64,000 bases of DNA from CAYVHU01 sp964451415 (GCA_964451415.1 CAYVHU010000004.1:62001-126000); one strand, 5' to 3'. Counted from the stretch's first letter, positions 21,551 to 30,757 are shown. Notes: generated by a model from the sequence alone, not told the origin. A program made the numbers and translations.

Positions 21551-23029
21551 ATGAAGTCCACCGCCCGAATTCTTTTGGTTGAGGATACCGTGCCGCTTGC
21601 GCGGACGTATGAGGCGTATCTTGAACACGAGCCCTATGACGTTACGCACGTGGAAACGGGGCGCAATGCCCTTGGCATTCTCAACAGCGATCCGCCCGAT
21701 GTGTTGCTGCTGGACTTGCTGTTGCCCGATCTCAATGGCCTGGACGTCCTGGAACATATTTCGACACAGAATATTCACACCGCGGTGATCGTGGTCACCG
21801 CGAATGCGTCCCTTTCGACCGCGGTGGATGCCATGCGTCTGGGGGCCATGGATTACCTGGTCAAACCTTTCAACGCGAACCGTCTGAAGGTGACGTTGAA
21901 AAACGTTCTGGAACGCCAGAACCTGAGCCAGATCGTTGCAACCTACCGTCAGGATATCGACCGGCGCGAATATCATGGCTTCATCGGGTCGTCTTTGGCC
22001 ATGCAACGGGTCTATCGCATCATTGACAGCGCTGCGGGGTCGAAGGCGACGGTGTTCATCACCGGCGACAGCGGGACCGGTAAAGAGGTCTGCGCCCAGG
22101 CGATCCACGATCAAAGTCCCCGCGCCAACGGTCCTTTCATCGCGCTGAATTGCGGAGCCATTCCCAAAGATCTTATGGAAAGCGAGATTTTCGGCCATGT
22201 GAAGGGAGCCTTCACCGGGGCGGTTGCGGAACGTGATGGCGCGGCGGCGCAGGCGCGTGGCGGGACCTTGTTTCTCGATGAGATCTGTGAGATGGACCTC
22301 AATTTGCAAACCAAGCTTTTGCGGTTTATTCAAACCGGGTCTTTCCAGAAGGTCGGCGGCGGTAAATTGGAGGACGCGGATATCCGCTTTGTCTGCGCCA
22401 CCAACAAAAATCCCATGGAAGAGGTGGCTAACAACCGTTTTCGCGAAGACCTGTTTTACCGTCTGCATGTCATTCCCGTGCACATGCCGCCGCTCAGCGA
22501 GCGTGAAGGCGACGTATTGGACATCGCGGCGAAACTTCTTGACGATTATGCGCGTGAGGAAGGAAAAAGCTTCGAGGGCTTCGATGACGAGGTGCGTGCC
22601 GTGTTTTCGGCCTATTCCTGGCCCGGCAACGTGCGCCAACTGCAAAACGTCATCCGCAATATCGTCGTGTTGAACGAAGGCGGAGCGGTGACAAGCGCCA
22701 TGCTGCCGGCGCCCTTGGATGTGTTGGTGGGGCAGGTCGAACCTTTGCCCGACAATGCACCCGCCGCATCAACTGCGGCTGTGATCGTGGAGGGCGTTGC
22801 GCCGTTTTCCAGCGCGTTTCGTGCCCCGCAGGTGGCGGAAAAATCGATCTTGCCTTTACATGAAGCCGATATTCGTCCGTTGGAACAAATCGAACGCGAT
22901 ATCATTGAACATACGATCGCGCTATGCGATGACAACGTGCCTAAGGCGGCGGCCTATCTGTGCATCAGCGCTTCGACCATATACCGTAAGCGTCAGGGCT
23001 GGGAAAAGTCTCAGTCCGAAACGGTCTAA
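21551..23029 (+). CDS. LuxO-like sigma-54-dependent response regulator
   Basis: An NtrC-family activator of 492 residues. The receiver domain (residues 1-120) has acidic residues E11/D12 and the phospho-acceptor D55 in LLLDLLLPDLNG. A AAA+ domain follows, with Walker A GDSGTGKE, the sigma-54 contact loop GAFTGA, Walker B GGTLFLDEICEMD, and FREDLFYRLHVIPVHMPPL. A C-terminal Fis-type helix-turn-helix ends in ASTIYRKRQGW. The order and central domain resemble LuxO, and an HPt protein is encoded tail-to-tail with a 4-base overlap. The start is the ATG at 21551; the upstream frame is not conserved in character. Targets are unknown. Confidence 0.9.
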   Translation: MKSTARILLVEDTVPLARTYEAYLEHEPYDVTHVETGRNALGILNSDPPDVLLLDLLLPDLNGLDVLEHISTQNIHTAVIVVTANASLSTAVDAMRLGAMDYLVKPFNANRLKVTLKNVLERQNLSQIVATYRQDIDRREYHGFIGSSLAMQRVYRIIDSAAGSKATVFITGDSGTGKEVCAQAIHDQSPRANGPFIALNCGAIPKDLMESEIFGHVKGAFTGAVAERDGAAAQARGGTLFLDEICEMDLNLQTKLLRFIQTGSFQKVGGGKLEDADIRFVCATNKNPMEEVANNRFREDLFYRLHVIPVHMPPLSEREGDVLDIAAKLLDDYAREEGKSFEGFDDEVRAVFSAYSWPGNVRQLQNVIRNIVVLNEGGAVTSAMLPAPLDVLVGQVEPLPDNAPAASTAAVIVEGVAPFSSAFRAPQVAEKSILPLHEADIRPLEQIERDIIEHTIALCDDNVPKAAAYLCISASTIYRKRQGWEKSQSETV

Positions 23030-23373
23030 CCGGCCAATGCACGCGCGGCGGCGATCACGGTTTCGATTTCTTGCGGAATAACGTCCAAGGTCGCCAGCGC
23101 CTTGGCACGGATGTCCTCGCTGTCGCCGGCGTCGCAGGCGTCTTGCAGCGCCATCGCGGCATCGCCGCCGTCCGAGGCCCCATAGGTGCGGCACAATCCT
23201 TTCAGGGAATGGGCCTGCATCCTCAGGCGTTTCAGATCACCGCCGTTGTCAAGATAATCGCGCACGGCTTTGATGCGTGTGTCGGCATCATCCTTGAAAA
23301 TACCCATCAGCATGAGCGTCGTGTCCGTGCCGACGTCCTCTGTCAACTGTCGGATGATGGTCATGTTGGGCAC
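23026..23373 (-). CDS. HPt phosphotransfer protein
   Basis: A stand-alone histidine phosphotransfer domain of 115 residues, all helical in character. The phospho-His is H55 in RMQAHSLKGLCRTYG. I chose the GTG at 23373 because AAAAGGAA lies just upstream; an ATG three codons later is the alternative, and the frame is open to 23445. It follows apt by 34 bases on the same strand and meets the LuxO-like gene tail-to-tail. This suggests a LuxU-like phosphorelay partner, inferred only from proximity. Such proteins have no catalytic activity and relay phosphate between a hybrid kinase and a receiver. Confidence 0.85.
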   Translation of the reverse strand: MPNMTIIRQLTEDVGTDTTLMLMGIFKDDADTRIKAVRDYLDNGGDLKRLRMQAHSLKGLCRTYGASDGGDAAMALQDACDAGDSEDIRAKALATLDVIPQEIETVIAAARALAG

Positions 23374-23407
23374 GGTGCATGTTCCTTTTACATGTTTTTC
23401 ATGGGGA

Positions 23408-23926
23408 CTATTCGTCGTAGGCGATGAGTGATTCAAAAGGCGCACCGGCGATATTATCGCGACCGTTCAGGAAGGTCAGTTCGATAATGGCAGCCGTGCC
23501 GACGACGTCGCCGCCGACCTTGCGGCAGAGTTGGACGGCGGCGTTCATGGTTCCGCCGGTGGCCAGAAGATCGTCGAGGATGACAACGCGCTGGCCGGGG
23601 TGGATGGCATCGTCCTGGATTTCAATTTTGTCGGTTCCGTATTCGAGATCGTATTCCTGGGCAATCGTACCACCGGGTAGCTTTCCGGTCTTGCGTGCCA
23701 TGACGAAGCCGCAGCCCAGTTTTAAAGCCAATGGTGCGGCGACGAGAAAACCGCGCGATTCGATGCCGACCAGAATGTCGGGTTGATACGCGCCGACCAT
23801 GCGCGCCATGCGCCCCATGGCGACCTGCCACGCATCGGCATGGGCCAGAAGTGTGGAAATGTCGTAAAACAAAATCCCGGGTTTGGGGAAGTCGGGAATG
23901 CCGCGAATATATTCCTTGATATCCAT
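23408..23926 (-). CDS. apt: Adenine phosphoribosyltransferase
   Basis: Salvages adenine to AMP using PRPP. The 172-residue product has the family start [22 protein letters not shown] and [20 protein letters not shown], and the PRPP-binding loop [14 protein letters not shown]. The ATG at 23926 is placed where APT similarity begins; the frame is open further upstream but crosses the terminator of the cytochrome gene. It is probably co-transcribed with the HPt gene. Confidence 0.95.
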   Translation of the reverse strand: MDIKEYIRGIPDFPKPGILFYDISTLLAHADAWQVAMGRMARMVGAYQPDILVGIESRGFLVAAPLALKLGCGFVMARKTGKLPGGTIAQEYDLEYGTDKIEIQDDAIHPGQRVVILDDLLATGGTMNAAVQLCRKVGGDVVGTAAIIELTFLNGRDNIAGAPFESLIAYDE

Positions 23927-23980
23927 TTCTGGAGAAGTCCTTACTCGAATCATTGTCTTTGAGAAGAAAACGCCGAACAG

Positions 23981-24007
23981 AAAAAAGCCCCGCCGGTCGG
24001 GCGGGGC
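23981..24007 (-). terminator. Rho-independent terminator of the cytochrome c gene
   Basis: GCCCCGCC at 23987-23994 pairs with GGCGGGGC at 24000-24007 around a 5-base loop. Read on the minus strand, the stem is followed by six T residues (23981-23986). It separates the cytochrome gene from apt. Confidence 0.88.
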
Positions 24008-24031
24008 CATTTCTGTCTTAAAAAGCGACGA

Positions 24032-24400
24032 TTAGTTCGCCTTCAGATAGGCGATGATCGCTTTGCGGTCGGCTTCTTTTTTGACATGAACGCTCATGCT
24101 GGTCGATTTGCCGATGAACTTGCGCGGGTTTTCAATCCATTCTGAAAGGTTGTCTTCGTCCCACACGAAGTCGGCGCCCTTCAAGGCTCTGTACCGCGTG
24201 AAAGCGTACGAACCGGCTTTGCGGCCGATAACGTTGTGCAGGGACGGACCGATTTTGTCTTTGCCCGCTTCGATTGAGTGACAGGCCGCGCATTTCCTTT
24301 TGAAAAGCTTGGCGCCGTCGGCGGCAGCGGAAGCGACGCTACCGGAAAGTGTATAGGCCGAAACGACAAGGCCCAGGGCCAGAATTTTGGTCATTTTCAT
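24032..24400 (-). CDS. Small class I c-type cytochrome
   Basis: A 122-residue periplasmic electron carrier. It has an N-terminal signal peptide (KILALGLVVSAYTLSGSVASAA) and one haem site CAACH in LFKRKCAACHSIEAGKDKIGPSLHNVIGR. The C-terminal helix is KEADRKAIIAYLKAN. The likely distal Met lies in STSMSVHVKK. The overall pattern fits the mitochondrial/c2-like family (c550 type). GGAG stands 9 bases before the ATG at 24400. It is monocistronic, ending at a strong terminator. Its redox partner is not shown by the context. Confidence 0.9.
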   Translation of the reverse strand: MKMTKILALGLVVSAYTLSGSVASAAADGAKLFKRKCAACHSIEAGKDKIGPSLHNVIGRKAGSYAFTRYRALKGADFVWDEDNLSEWIENPRKFIGKSTSMSVHVKKEADRKAIIAYLKAN

Positions 24401-24422
24401 GGGTGAGTCTCCATTATTTTTC

Positions 24423-24461
24423 GTGAAGCGCATATCAACATAGTGAAGCGCATATAAGAGA
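24423..24461. repeat. 20-bp-period duplication upstream of the cytochrome gene
   Basis: GTGAAGCGCATAT occurs at 24423-24435 and 24443-24455, and a third partial copy (GAAGCGCA) follows. It lies in the cytochrome c upstream region, before its start at 24400 on the minus strand, and may overlap the promoter. Confidence 0.75.
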
Positions 24462-24600
24462 AGCGCAATATATAATTAGGCTCACCCCTCAATACCCCAT
24501 ACACCCTGCGTTTGGCAACCTTTCGCTATATTTCTGTCACATTTATGGCGACGGATGGGCGTTGTGCGTTGCCGCAATTTCCATGTCGCCATGGATTTCC

Positions 24601-26265
24601 TCAGGCATCTTTGATGTCTTTGAGGAAACGTTCCACCTGTTGGGTCAGATTCCCTGATTGCGACGACATCACATCCACCGCTTCAAGGACCTGGTTGGCG
24701 GCCTTGCCGGTTTTGCTGGCGACCTCATTGACCGAGGTGATGGTGGAAGTCACCTTCTGAGTACCGGTGGCCGCCTGTTCCACATTGCGGGCGATCTCCT
24801 GGGTGGCCGAGCCTTGTTGTTCAACCGCCGCCGCGATGGCGGATCCGGCTTCGTTGATGTCGCCGATGGTCTTGCCGATGCCCTGAATGGCCGCGACCGC
24901 TTTTTGGGTGGCCTCTTGAATGGCGCCAATGTGATTGCCGATTTCCTCGGTTGCCTTGGCCGTCTGATTGGCCAGATTTTTGACCTCTGAGGCGACCACG
25001 GCAAACCCTTTGCCGGCCTCACCGGCGCGTGCCGCTTCGATGGTGGCGTTGAGCGCCAAAAGATTGGTCTGGTCGGCGATATCGGTAATCAGAGCCACCA
25101 CCTCGCCAATTTTATTGGCGGCGAAGGCCAGACCCTGGATTTGTTCATCGGTTTTCTTGGCGTCATCGACCGCGCGTCGCGCGATGTCGGAGGAGCGCGA
25201 TACCTGAGCGCTGATTTCGGAAATGGAGCCGGACAGTTCTTCCGCCGCCGAGGCCACCATATGAACGTTGGAGGAAGCCTCATCGGCGGCGGCGGCGACG
25301 GTGGTCGCCTGGGTTGCCGTTTCCTCGGCGGTGGAGGCCATACTCTCGGCGGTGGTTTTCATGGTGTCGGTTGCCGTCATGACCTCTCCAAGCACGCTGC
25401 CGATATTCGTCTCGAAGCTCGATGACAGATTTTCAAGCGTTTGCACGCGCTTTTCCCTGTTTTCCTGGGCCTTACGCTGCACTTCAGTCATGTTGCGCTG
25501 TTCCAGGCCGTTTTCCTTGAACACCTGAAGCGCCCGGGCCATGTCGCCCATTTCGTCCTTTTTGGAAACGAACGGGATGTCCAGTTCAAGATCCCCGTCG
25601 GCCAAGCGGCCCATGGTTCCGATCGCCCGGCTGAACGGTTTTCCGACCAATGTCCGATAAGCGAACCAGGTGACGATCGAGATCAGCACCACCACACCCA
25701 CAAAAGCGCCGATAAGCTTCACGCTCTGCTTGCTGCGCAGTTTGCTGCTGACTTCCTTCATACCTTTCAGTTGTTTGATGCTGCTGGCCTTGAGCGCCGC
25801 CACGCGTGTCTTCGCCACGGTATCGGTCAGATTGAGGACCATGGTGCCAACGGTTTCGCCATCGGCGGTGATCGCTTTGGATAAAGTCGCATCGCTTTTT
25901 CCGGCTGTTCCCGCCTTGGCGAGCACTTTGTTATCGGTGGTTTGAAACACAATGTGCGAGACGGACGGGCTATCAACGGCGAGGTTGGCGTAGTTTTGCA
26001 GGCCCTCGACATCCAACTCGATGACGGCCTGTGGCACGACGAGGCTAAGAAGTTTTGTGAGGTTGGTGATATTGGTTTTTACACCCTTTTTCACCATTGC
26101 CGCTTGCGAGGTCTCAAGGCTCGTGAGCGAGCTCCTCGATGTGTCGATCACCCCGTTGATGGTGGTGGTTTCCAGCTGCGTGACCAGCAGTTCCAGTAAA
26201 ATAAACACCACGATAAGACAAGCGGCGACGGTAATATTGAATTTGGATGATATTCCAAGGCGCAT
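24601..26265 (-). CDS. Methyl-accepting chemotaxis protein, membrane-bound
   Basis: A 554-residue chemoreceptor. Membrane helix 1 is near residues 10-29 ([20 protein letters not shown]), followed by a roughly 155-residue periplasmic sensor domain. Membrane helix 2 is near 190-212 ([20 protein letters not shown]), then HAMP with [22 protein letters not shown]. The cytoplasmic signalling hairpin contains [33 protein letters not shown]. The start is at 26265 with GGGAGG upstream. It lies 75 bases after a phosphonate-type binding protein on the same strand, so the two are probably co-transcribed and the binding protein may present the ligand to this receptor (inference). Confidence 0.93.
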   Translation of the reverse strand: MRLGISSKFNITVAACLIVVFILLELLVTQLETTTINGVIDTSRSSLTSLETSQAAMVKKGVKTNITNLTKLLSLVVPQAVIELDVEGLQNYANLAVDSPSVSHIVFQTTDNKVLAKAGTAGKSDATLSKAITADGETVGTMVLNLTDTVAKTRVAALKASSIKQLKGMKEVSSKLRSKQSVKLIGAFVGVVVLISIVTWFAYRTLVGKPFSRAIGTMGRLADGDLELDIPFVSKKDEMGDMARALQVFKENGLEQRNMTEVQRKAQENREKRVQTLENLSSSFETNIGSVLGEVMTATDTMKTTAESMASTAEETATQATTVAAAADEASSNVHMVASAAEELSGSISEISAQVSRSSDIARRAVDDAKKTDEQIQGLAFAANKIGEVVALITDIADQTNLLALNATIEAARAGEAGKGFAVVASEVKNLANQTAKATEEIGNHIGAIQEATQKAVAAIQGIGKTIGDINEAGSAIAAAVEQQGSATQEIARNVEQAATGTQKVTSTITSVNEVASKTGKAANQVLEAVDVMSSQSGNLTQQVERFLKDIKDA

Positions 26266-26314
26266 AGCATTTCCTCCCGCACAATTGAGGTTTCTCATGA
26301 CCTGGTTTTTGGTT

Positions 26315-26346
26315 GTTGCCGGTGTTATTTGTTGCCGGTGTTATTT
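26315..26346. repeat. 16-bp tandem duplication at the binding-protein stop codon
   Basis: GTTGCCGGTGTTATTT occurs perfectly at 26315-26330 and 26331-26346. The copy at 26331-26346 contains the stop codon of the binding-protein gene (minus strand). Confidence 0.88.
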
Positions 26347-27225
26347 GTCGAACGGCTTGACCTTGAGCGCCTTCATCATGTCAACAACCGGGCTCAAGTC
26401 TGCGGGCGCCACAAAGCCAACGATTTTGGCGATTTTGGCGGCTGGTGCGCTCGCGTTTAACGCCAGCGCGGCTTTGCTGATCTTGGCAACCCGGGCTGCG
26501 TCAAGCTGAGGCAGGGCAATTAACTGCCATTCCGGATAATACGCGGTACTGTAAACCAGACCGCCCGGTCCGGTATTCCCGTCAACAATCGTGAAGTCGC
26601 TCAACTTGACTTTTCCGGCCTTGGCCATGCTTTCCAAAATTCCGGTCCGGACAAAGCCGACATCGCCAACGCCGATTTTGATTGCAAGAGCCACCGCATC
26701 TTGAGTTTTAACGCCTTTTAACGAAGCCAGATCACCTGGGACGCTGATGTTGGCGAGTTTCAAATGATAGGCCTGAAACAGGTAGGCTCCGGCCGATTTT
26801 CCAATTTTGAAACCCAGGACTTTTTTTCCTTTGACATCGGCGGACGTCTTGATGCCGCTACCGGCCTTGGAAAAGATAACGCCCGCAAATTTGTCGCCAC
26901 TTTTTTTGTTTAAACCGGCAACGGCCTTCGAACCGGGCACCGTCGTTGCGATCGTAGCGGACAGCAACGGATTTGCCAGAACCACATCAACCGTCTTGTT
27001 TTTAACGGCGCCAAGAAGCCGGTCCGGCTTGAGCGGCAACAATTTGACCTTTTCGCCGGTTTGTGCCGCAAAATATTTAGCCAGGGGTTGCCACCTTTTA
27101 AGGGCTTTGAGGCCGCCGCGCGGTGCCATCACGCCGAGCGTAAAATCCGCCATAGCCGGTGTGGCGCTGGAAAAAATTCCTGCGATAACCGCGATGACAA
27201 GCAGTCACGAGTGTGTGTTGATCAT
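26341..27225 (-). pseudogene. Phosphonate-type (PhnD-like) periplasmic binding protein with an in-frame TGA in the signal peptide
   Basis: The mature region is intact for 270 codons from ATG 27153: DFTLGVMAPRGGLKALKRWQPLAKYF, then VDVVLANPLLSATIA, typical of PhnD/PF12974 binding proteins that bind phosphonate, phosphite or similar oxyanions. Upstream in the same frame, an ATG at 27225 with GGGGA before it begins a signal peptide: MINTHS, then TGA (27205-27207), then LLVIAVIAGIFSSATPAMA directly joined to the mature protein. Without the TGA this would be a textbook exported protein. As read, only the leaderless form from 27153 is translatable unless the stop is read through or is a sequencing error. 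No transporter genes are adjacent; a chemoreceptor follows. Confidence 0.75.
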
Positions 27226-27400
27226 AATTTATCCCCTTGGTTGCTTTATCTGACACCCCCTGCATACACTGTTACTGCACCTTGTGGATGATTTCCAGTA
27301 TGTTTTAGTCATCTTTTGATTGCACTTCACGCACATGACTGAAGAAACCGTCTGTAAATTTCCACATGCAAACACCAGATCCAGCCCTTTTTCGCTTGCG

Positions 27401-27955
27401 CTATTTAGCTTGTAAAAGGTAGGCATCGCAGGTGATGACGCGGGCATAGCTCATGGCGAGGGGGGCCATGAAGGCGGTGTGTACCTGGGCTGCGGATACG
27501 TGCAAACCATTGAAGTTCTGCTCTTTTGCGCCGCAAGCATCTTCAATAATGTTAAGCGCATAGCCAAAATCAACGGCGGCGCGTGCGGTGGCGTCAACGC
27601 ACATCTGGCTCATGGCCCCGCAGATGACGATGTCGGTGATGGCTCCATCTTCCAGGATCTGACGCAAGGGTGTGTCGTGAAAGCTGTTGGGGCGGTGTTT
27701 CACGATGACGCTTTCTCCATCCTTTGGCGCGACGTGGGCGTGAATTTCGGCCCCGTGTGTGCCCGGTCTGAAAAATGGGGCATCGGGGGCGAGACTTTCG
27801 TGGCGGATGTGAATGATCGTGTGGCTTGCACGGCGGGCATATGCCAATACGCGCGCGGCGTTTTGCGCCACCGTTGCCATGTGTTCGACCGGCCAGCGCC
27901 CGTCTTCAAAATAATCGTTCTGGATATCAATCACGATCAGGGCCGTGTTGGACAT
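27401..27955 (-). CDS. Isochorismatase-family cysteine hydrolase
   Basis: A 184-residue member of the isochorismatase/nicotinamidase superfamily. Family features are TALIVIDIQNDYFEDGRWPV near the start (catalytic Asp), the Lys in VIVKHRPNSFHDTPL, and the catalytic Cys loop IVICGAMSQMCVDATARAAVDFGY with the usual cis-peptide glycine-alanine. The start is the ATG at 27955 with AAGGAA upstream; the longer frame to 28042 would enter the divergent regulator's promoter. It is divergent from a GATase-AraC regulator, which probably controls it. The substrate is unknown; nicotinamide, ureidoacrylate and other amides are all possible. Confidence 0.85.
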   Translation of the reverse strand: MSNTALIVIDIQNDYFEDGRWPVEHMATVAQNAARVLAYARRASHTIIHIRHESLAPDAPFFRPGTHGAEIHAHVAPKDGESVIVKHRPNSFHDTPLRQILEDGAITDIVICGAMSQMCVDATARAAVDFGYALNIIEDACGAKEQNFNGLHVSAAQVHTAFMAPLAMSYARVITCDAYLLQAK

Positions 27956-28005
27956 TTCAAGGTTCCTTTGCGTTACGGTTTCAGGGAACCGGAACTTTAA
28001 CTTGC

Positions 28006-28039
28006 ATTGTCGTATGCTGAAATTGGCGCAAACGACAAT
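28006..28039. promoter_or_regulatory. Inverted repeat operator candidate between the hydrolase and regulator genes
   Basis: ATTGTCGT at 28006-28013 and its exact reverse complement ACGACAAT at 28032-28039 flank an 18-base spacer, in the 104-base divergent spacer between the isochorismatase gene and the AraC-type regulator. It may be the binding site of that regulator. Confidence 0.45.
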
Positions 28040-28059
28040 CATTATGCTATATACGCCAA

Positions 28060-29001
28060 ATGGAATCTTCTGAATCGCACCCTTCCATCGCCATCGTCGC
28101 TTACTCCGGCGTTCAGATGTCGGCCGTTCTGGGGCTTGCCGATCTGTTTGAGATCGCCGCTCGCTTTGCCGGGCAAAACGGTGGTAAGGCGGTGCTGAGC
28201 GTTACGCAGGTGAGTGAACGGACGATACTCGATCCGGCTTTGGGGGTGTTCGATGTGGTGATCCTGCCGCCCAGCCTCCATCACGCACGCGGCCGCGAGG
28301 CAACCGTTGTTCACGCCTGGTTACGCGCGCAACACGCGGACGGGGCCTTGATGTGTTCGGTCTGTGCCGGGGCGTTTTGGCTTGGATATAGTGGGCTTTT
28401 GCAGGGCCGTCCGGTCACCACCCACTGGGCCCTTGAGGAAGAATTTCGCGCAACCTTTCGCGATGTCCAGTTCCACGGCGAACGGCTGCTGATTGATGAT
28501 AACGATATCGTGACGGCGGGCGGGCTGATGGCCTGGCTGGATCTGGGGCTGTTCATCGTCAGGCGCTGGCTGGGGGCACGGGCGGTCTCGCAAACGGCCC
28601 GTCACATGCTCATTGATCCGGGCGGGCGTGAACAGCGCAATTATCGCAGTTTCAGGCCGCCTTTGAACCATGGCGACGGCGCGATCTTGGCGCTTCAGCA
28701 TTGGCTGGAAGGCCATGGCGATGCGCATATCACGGTCAAAGTCATGGCCGCACGCACGCACCTTTCGCCTCGAACTTTTTTGCGGCGTTTCAAGGCGGCG
28801 ACGGGCCAGACTCCCACGCTTTACGTGCAAAACCTGCGTATCGAAAAAGCGCGCGGGTTGCTGGAACGTACCCGTATGGCCGTCAGCGAGATCGCCTGGA
28901 ACGTCGGGTATCACGACCCGTCCGCGTTCAGTCGCGTTTTTCGCGCGACAACCGGCATGTGTGCGGGGGACTATCGCAAACGCTTCGGTGTTTTGGCGTA
29001 A
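28060..29001 (+). CDS. GATase1/DJ-1-AraC transcriptional regulator (FtrA/GlxA type)
   Basis: A 313-residue regulator with an N-terminal DJ-1/PfpI-like domain (residues 1-170). This includes SIAIVAYSGVQMSAVLGLADLFEIA and the nucleophile-elbow region LMCSVCAGAFWLGYSGLLQGRPVTTHW. A C-terminal AraC double helix-turn-helix follows, with HITVKVMAARTHLSPRTFLRRFKAATGQTP and MAVSEIAWNVGYHDPSAFSRVFRATTGM. Regulators of this form respond to small amines or amides, but the ligand here is unknown. It is divergent from the isochorismatase-family hydrolase, which is the likeliest target. Confidence 0.9.
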   Translation: MESSESHPSIAIVAYSGVQMSAVLGLADLFEIAARFAGQNGGKAVLSVTQVSERTILDPALGVFDVVILPPSLHHARGREATVVHAWLRAQHADGALMCSVCAGAFWLGYSGLLQGRPVTTHWALEEEFRATFRDVQFHGERLLIDDNDIVTAGGLMAWLDLGLFIVRRWLGARAVSQTARHMLIDPGGREQRNYRSFRPPLNHGDGAILALQHWLEGHGDAHITVKVMAARTHLSPRTFLRRFKAATGQTPTLYVQNLRIEKARGLLERTRMAVSEIAWNVGYHDPSAFSRVFRATTGMCAGDYRKRFGVLA

Positions 29002-29004
29002 TTT

Positions 29005-30477
29005 TTAGTTGTGCATACTCAGCGCTTGCTTGGTAAATTCGTCGGCCTCGTGTTTGAGCTTCGTTGCTTCATCCAGCAGGCCGGTTGAGGCGTCGAGGAC
29101 CTCCTTGGCAATGGCTTGACCTTGTTCCGAAGACGTGGAAACGGTGGCGATGTTATGGGCTACTTCGCTGGTAGCGGCGCTTTGTTCCTCTACGGCGCTG
29201 GCAACGGTGGTGAAGATTTCATTGACCTGTGTGATCGTTTCTCCGATCTCATGAATGGACGTAACGGTGTCCTTGGTCGCGTTTTGGATGGCGGCAATCT
29301 GTTCGGTGATATCCTCGGTCGCCTTGGCGGTCTGGTTGGCCAGGTGTTTGACTTCCGAGGCCACCACCGCAAAGCCTTTGCCGGCTTCGCCGGCGCGGGC
29401 GGCTTCGATGGTGGCATTGAGCGCAAGCAGGTTCGTCTGCTCCGCGATTTCGCTGATCAAATTGACGACTTCGCCGATTTTGGTGGCGGCTTTATCCAGG
29501 CCTTGAACCATTTTGTCGGAGCGTTTGGCCGCGACATTGGCTCGTTCGCCGATTTCAACCGACATGGCAACCTGGGTGGAAATCTCGTCGATGGAGGCGG
29601 TCAATTCCTCGGTCGCCGCCGCCACCATGGAAGCCTGCTGGTTTGTATCTTCCGCCGTTGTGGACATGTTGCGCGCGGCGCCGCTGAGTTGTTCGGCTGC
29701 ACTGTTTACCGTGCCGCAGGCATGTTCCAGATGTTCGACCAGTTCGATTTGCGGCGTGATGACGGCCCAGTTCAACATGGCCCCGATGTATTCGCCGTTC
29801 TTGTCGCGCACCGGGAACACCCGCAGATCGAGGGTTTCCTTATCAAGTTTGATTTTTGCGAAATGCGGCAGGTTGTTGGGATTGGCCAGCAAGTTGCGCT
29901 GGTGGTGCGGGTTTTTGTGGAAAATATCGAAGCTTTTGCCGACGATTTCATCCGCCTTGACGGGCAGAAGGTGTTCCACCGCCCGCAGGGTCTTCATGCT
30001 TTCTTGATTGGCATAGGTAATCAGGAAATCGTTTTTGATATCCACATACATGACGTTGACGAGAATTTGATCGATCATTTGGATGCGCACGGCGGCTTCG
30101 TGTTCGGCGTTGACCCGGTCTGTGACGACGCTCCAGGTGAGCATGGCCTTGGTGTAGTTGCCGTTCGTATCATGCAGGGGCGTAACCAGAAGGTCGAGGT
30201 GTTGATCCTCGATCTGGATGGTGACCTTGTGCGGCAGTTTCGAGGCATTACCGACGATATCGCGTTGCCGCTGGGGATGCTTGTGAAAAATGTCGATGGA
30301 CTGACCGACGATCTGATCGGGGGGACACGGCAGAAGGTGCTGGATTTCCTTGAGCGTTTTCATGCTGGTTTTATTGATGTAAGTAATTGTAAAATCATGC
30401 AATTCGCAAAGCATGACGTTAACAGGCATTTCTTCGATCATTTGTTCGAGATCGGTATTATGTTTTCGAATGAACAT
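29005..30477 (-). CDS. Soluble chemoreceptor with two tandem PAS domains
   Basis: A 490-residue cytoplasmic methyl-accepting protein. There are no membrane segments. Two closely similar PAS domains (about residues 10-120 and 125-245) share SMKTL, the run EIVG(K/Q)S(I/F)DIFHK, LPH and a YxxAMLxW motif, so one arose by duplication of the other. The C-terminal signalling domain contains [33 protein letters not shown]. The PAS domains may bind haem, flavin or a small molecule; the sequence alone does not decide. It is convergent with the AraC regulator (3-base gap). Confidence 0.9.
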   Translation of the reverse strand: MFIRKHNTDLEQMIEEMPVNVMLCELHDFTITYINKTSMKTLKEIQHLLPCPPDQIVGQSIDIFHKHPQRQRDIVGNASKLPHKVTIQIEDQHLDLLVTPLHDTNGNYTKAMLTWSVVTDRVNAEHEAAVRIQMIDQILVNVMYVDIKNDFLITYANQESMKTLRAVEHLLPVKADEIVGKSFDIFHKNPHHQRNLLANPNNLPHFAKIKLDKETLDLRVFPVRDKNGEYIGAMLNWAVITPQIELVEHLEHACGTVNSAAEQLSGAARNMSTTAEDTNQQASMVAAATEELTASIDEISTQVAMSVEIGERANVAAKRSDKMVQGLDKAATKIGEVVNLISEIAEQTNLLALNATIEAARAGEAGKGFAVVASEVKHLANQTAKATEDITEQIAAIQNATKDTVTSIHEIGETITQVNEIFTTVASAVEEQSAATSEVAHNIATVSTSSEQGQAIAKEVLDASTGLLDEATKLKHEADEFTKQALSMHN

Positions 30478-30640
30478 TTAAGGGGCTCCCGGGGGCGCTG
30501 TATGTCCAGCACGTCTTTTCAAGAGGGGGTCGCAGAATATACAGTTGGAAACGACACGCACGTTTTCCAAGAAAAAAACACCATGGTGCAAATAAATAGT
30601 TGAGAAGCATATGGGGGTATTCTTTTGGGAGGCTGAATGA

Positions 30641-30676
30641 AAAAGCCCCCCCATCGGCAAACCGATGGGGGGGTTT
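30641..30676 (-). terminator. Terminator after tRNA-Pro
   Basis: Long stem: GCCCCCCCATCGG pairs with CCGATGGGGGGG around a CAAA loop. Runs of T follow on both strands, so it could end transcription from either side. On the minus strand it directly follows tRNA-Pro. Confidence 0.88.
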
Positions 30677-30684
30677 TCAATGGT

Positions 30685-30757
30685 CGGAGTGAGAGGATTT
30701 GAACCTCCGGCCCCCGCCTCCCGAAGACGGTGCTCTACCAGGCTGAGCTACACTCCG
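30685..30757 (-). tRNA. tRNA-Pro, anticodon CGG
   Basis: The minus strand folds into a complete cloverleaf of 73 bases: acceptor CGGAGTG/CACTCCG, D arm GCTC...GAGC, anticodon stem CCGTC/GGCGG with loop TTCGGGA, and T arm with TTCAAAT. The anticodon CGG reads CCG codons. No CCA is encoded. A strong terminator follows. Confidence 0.95.

Noticed and set aside
21302..22645. Minus-strand frame opposite the sigma-54 regulator (about 450 codons)
   Set aside because: Antisense shadow; no conserved motif.
23941..24010. Upstream extension of Apt to 24010
   Set aside because: It would translate through the terminator of the cytochrome gene; APT similarity begins at the ATG at 23926.
27226..27400. Possible gene in the spacer between the binding protein and the hydrolase
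   Set aside because: Only a short Cys/Lys-rich frame without a ribosome site or family likeness; treated as intergenic, with nothing recognised.
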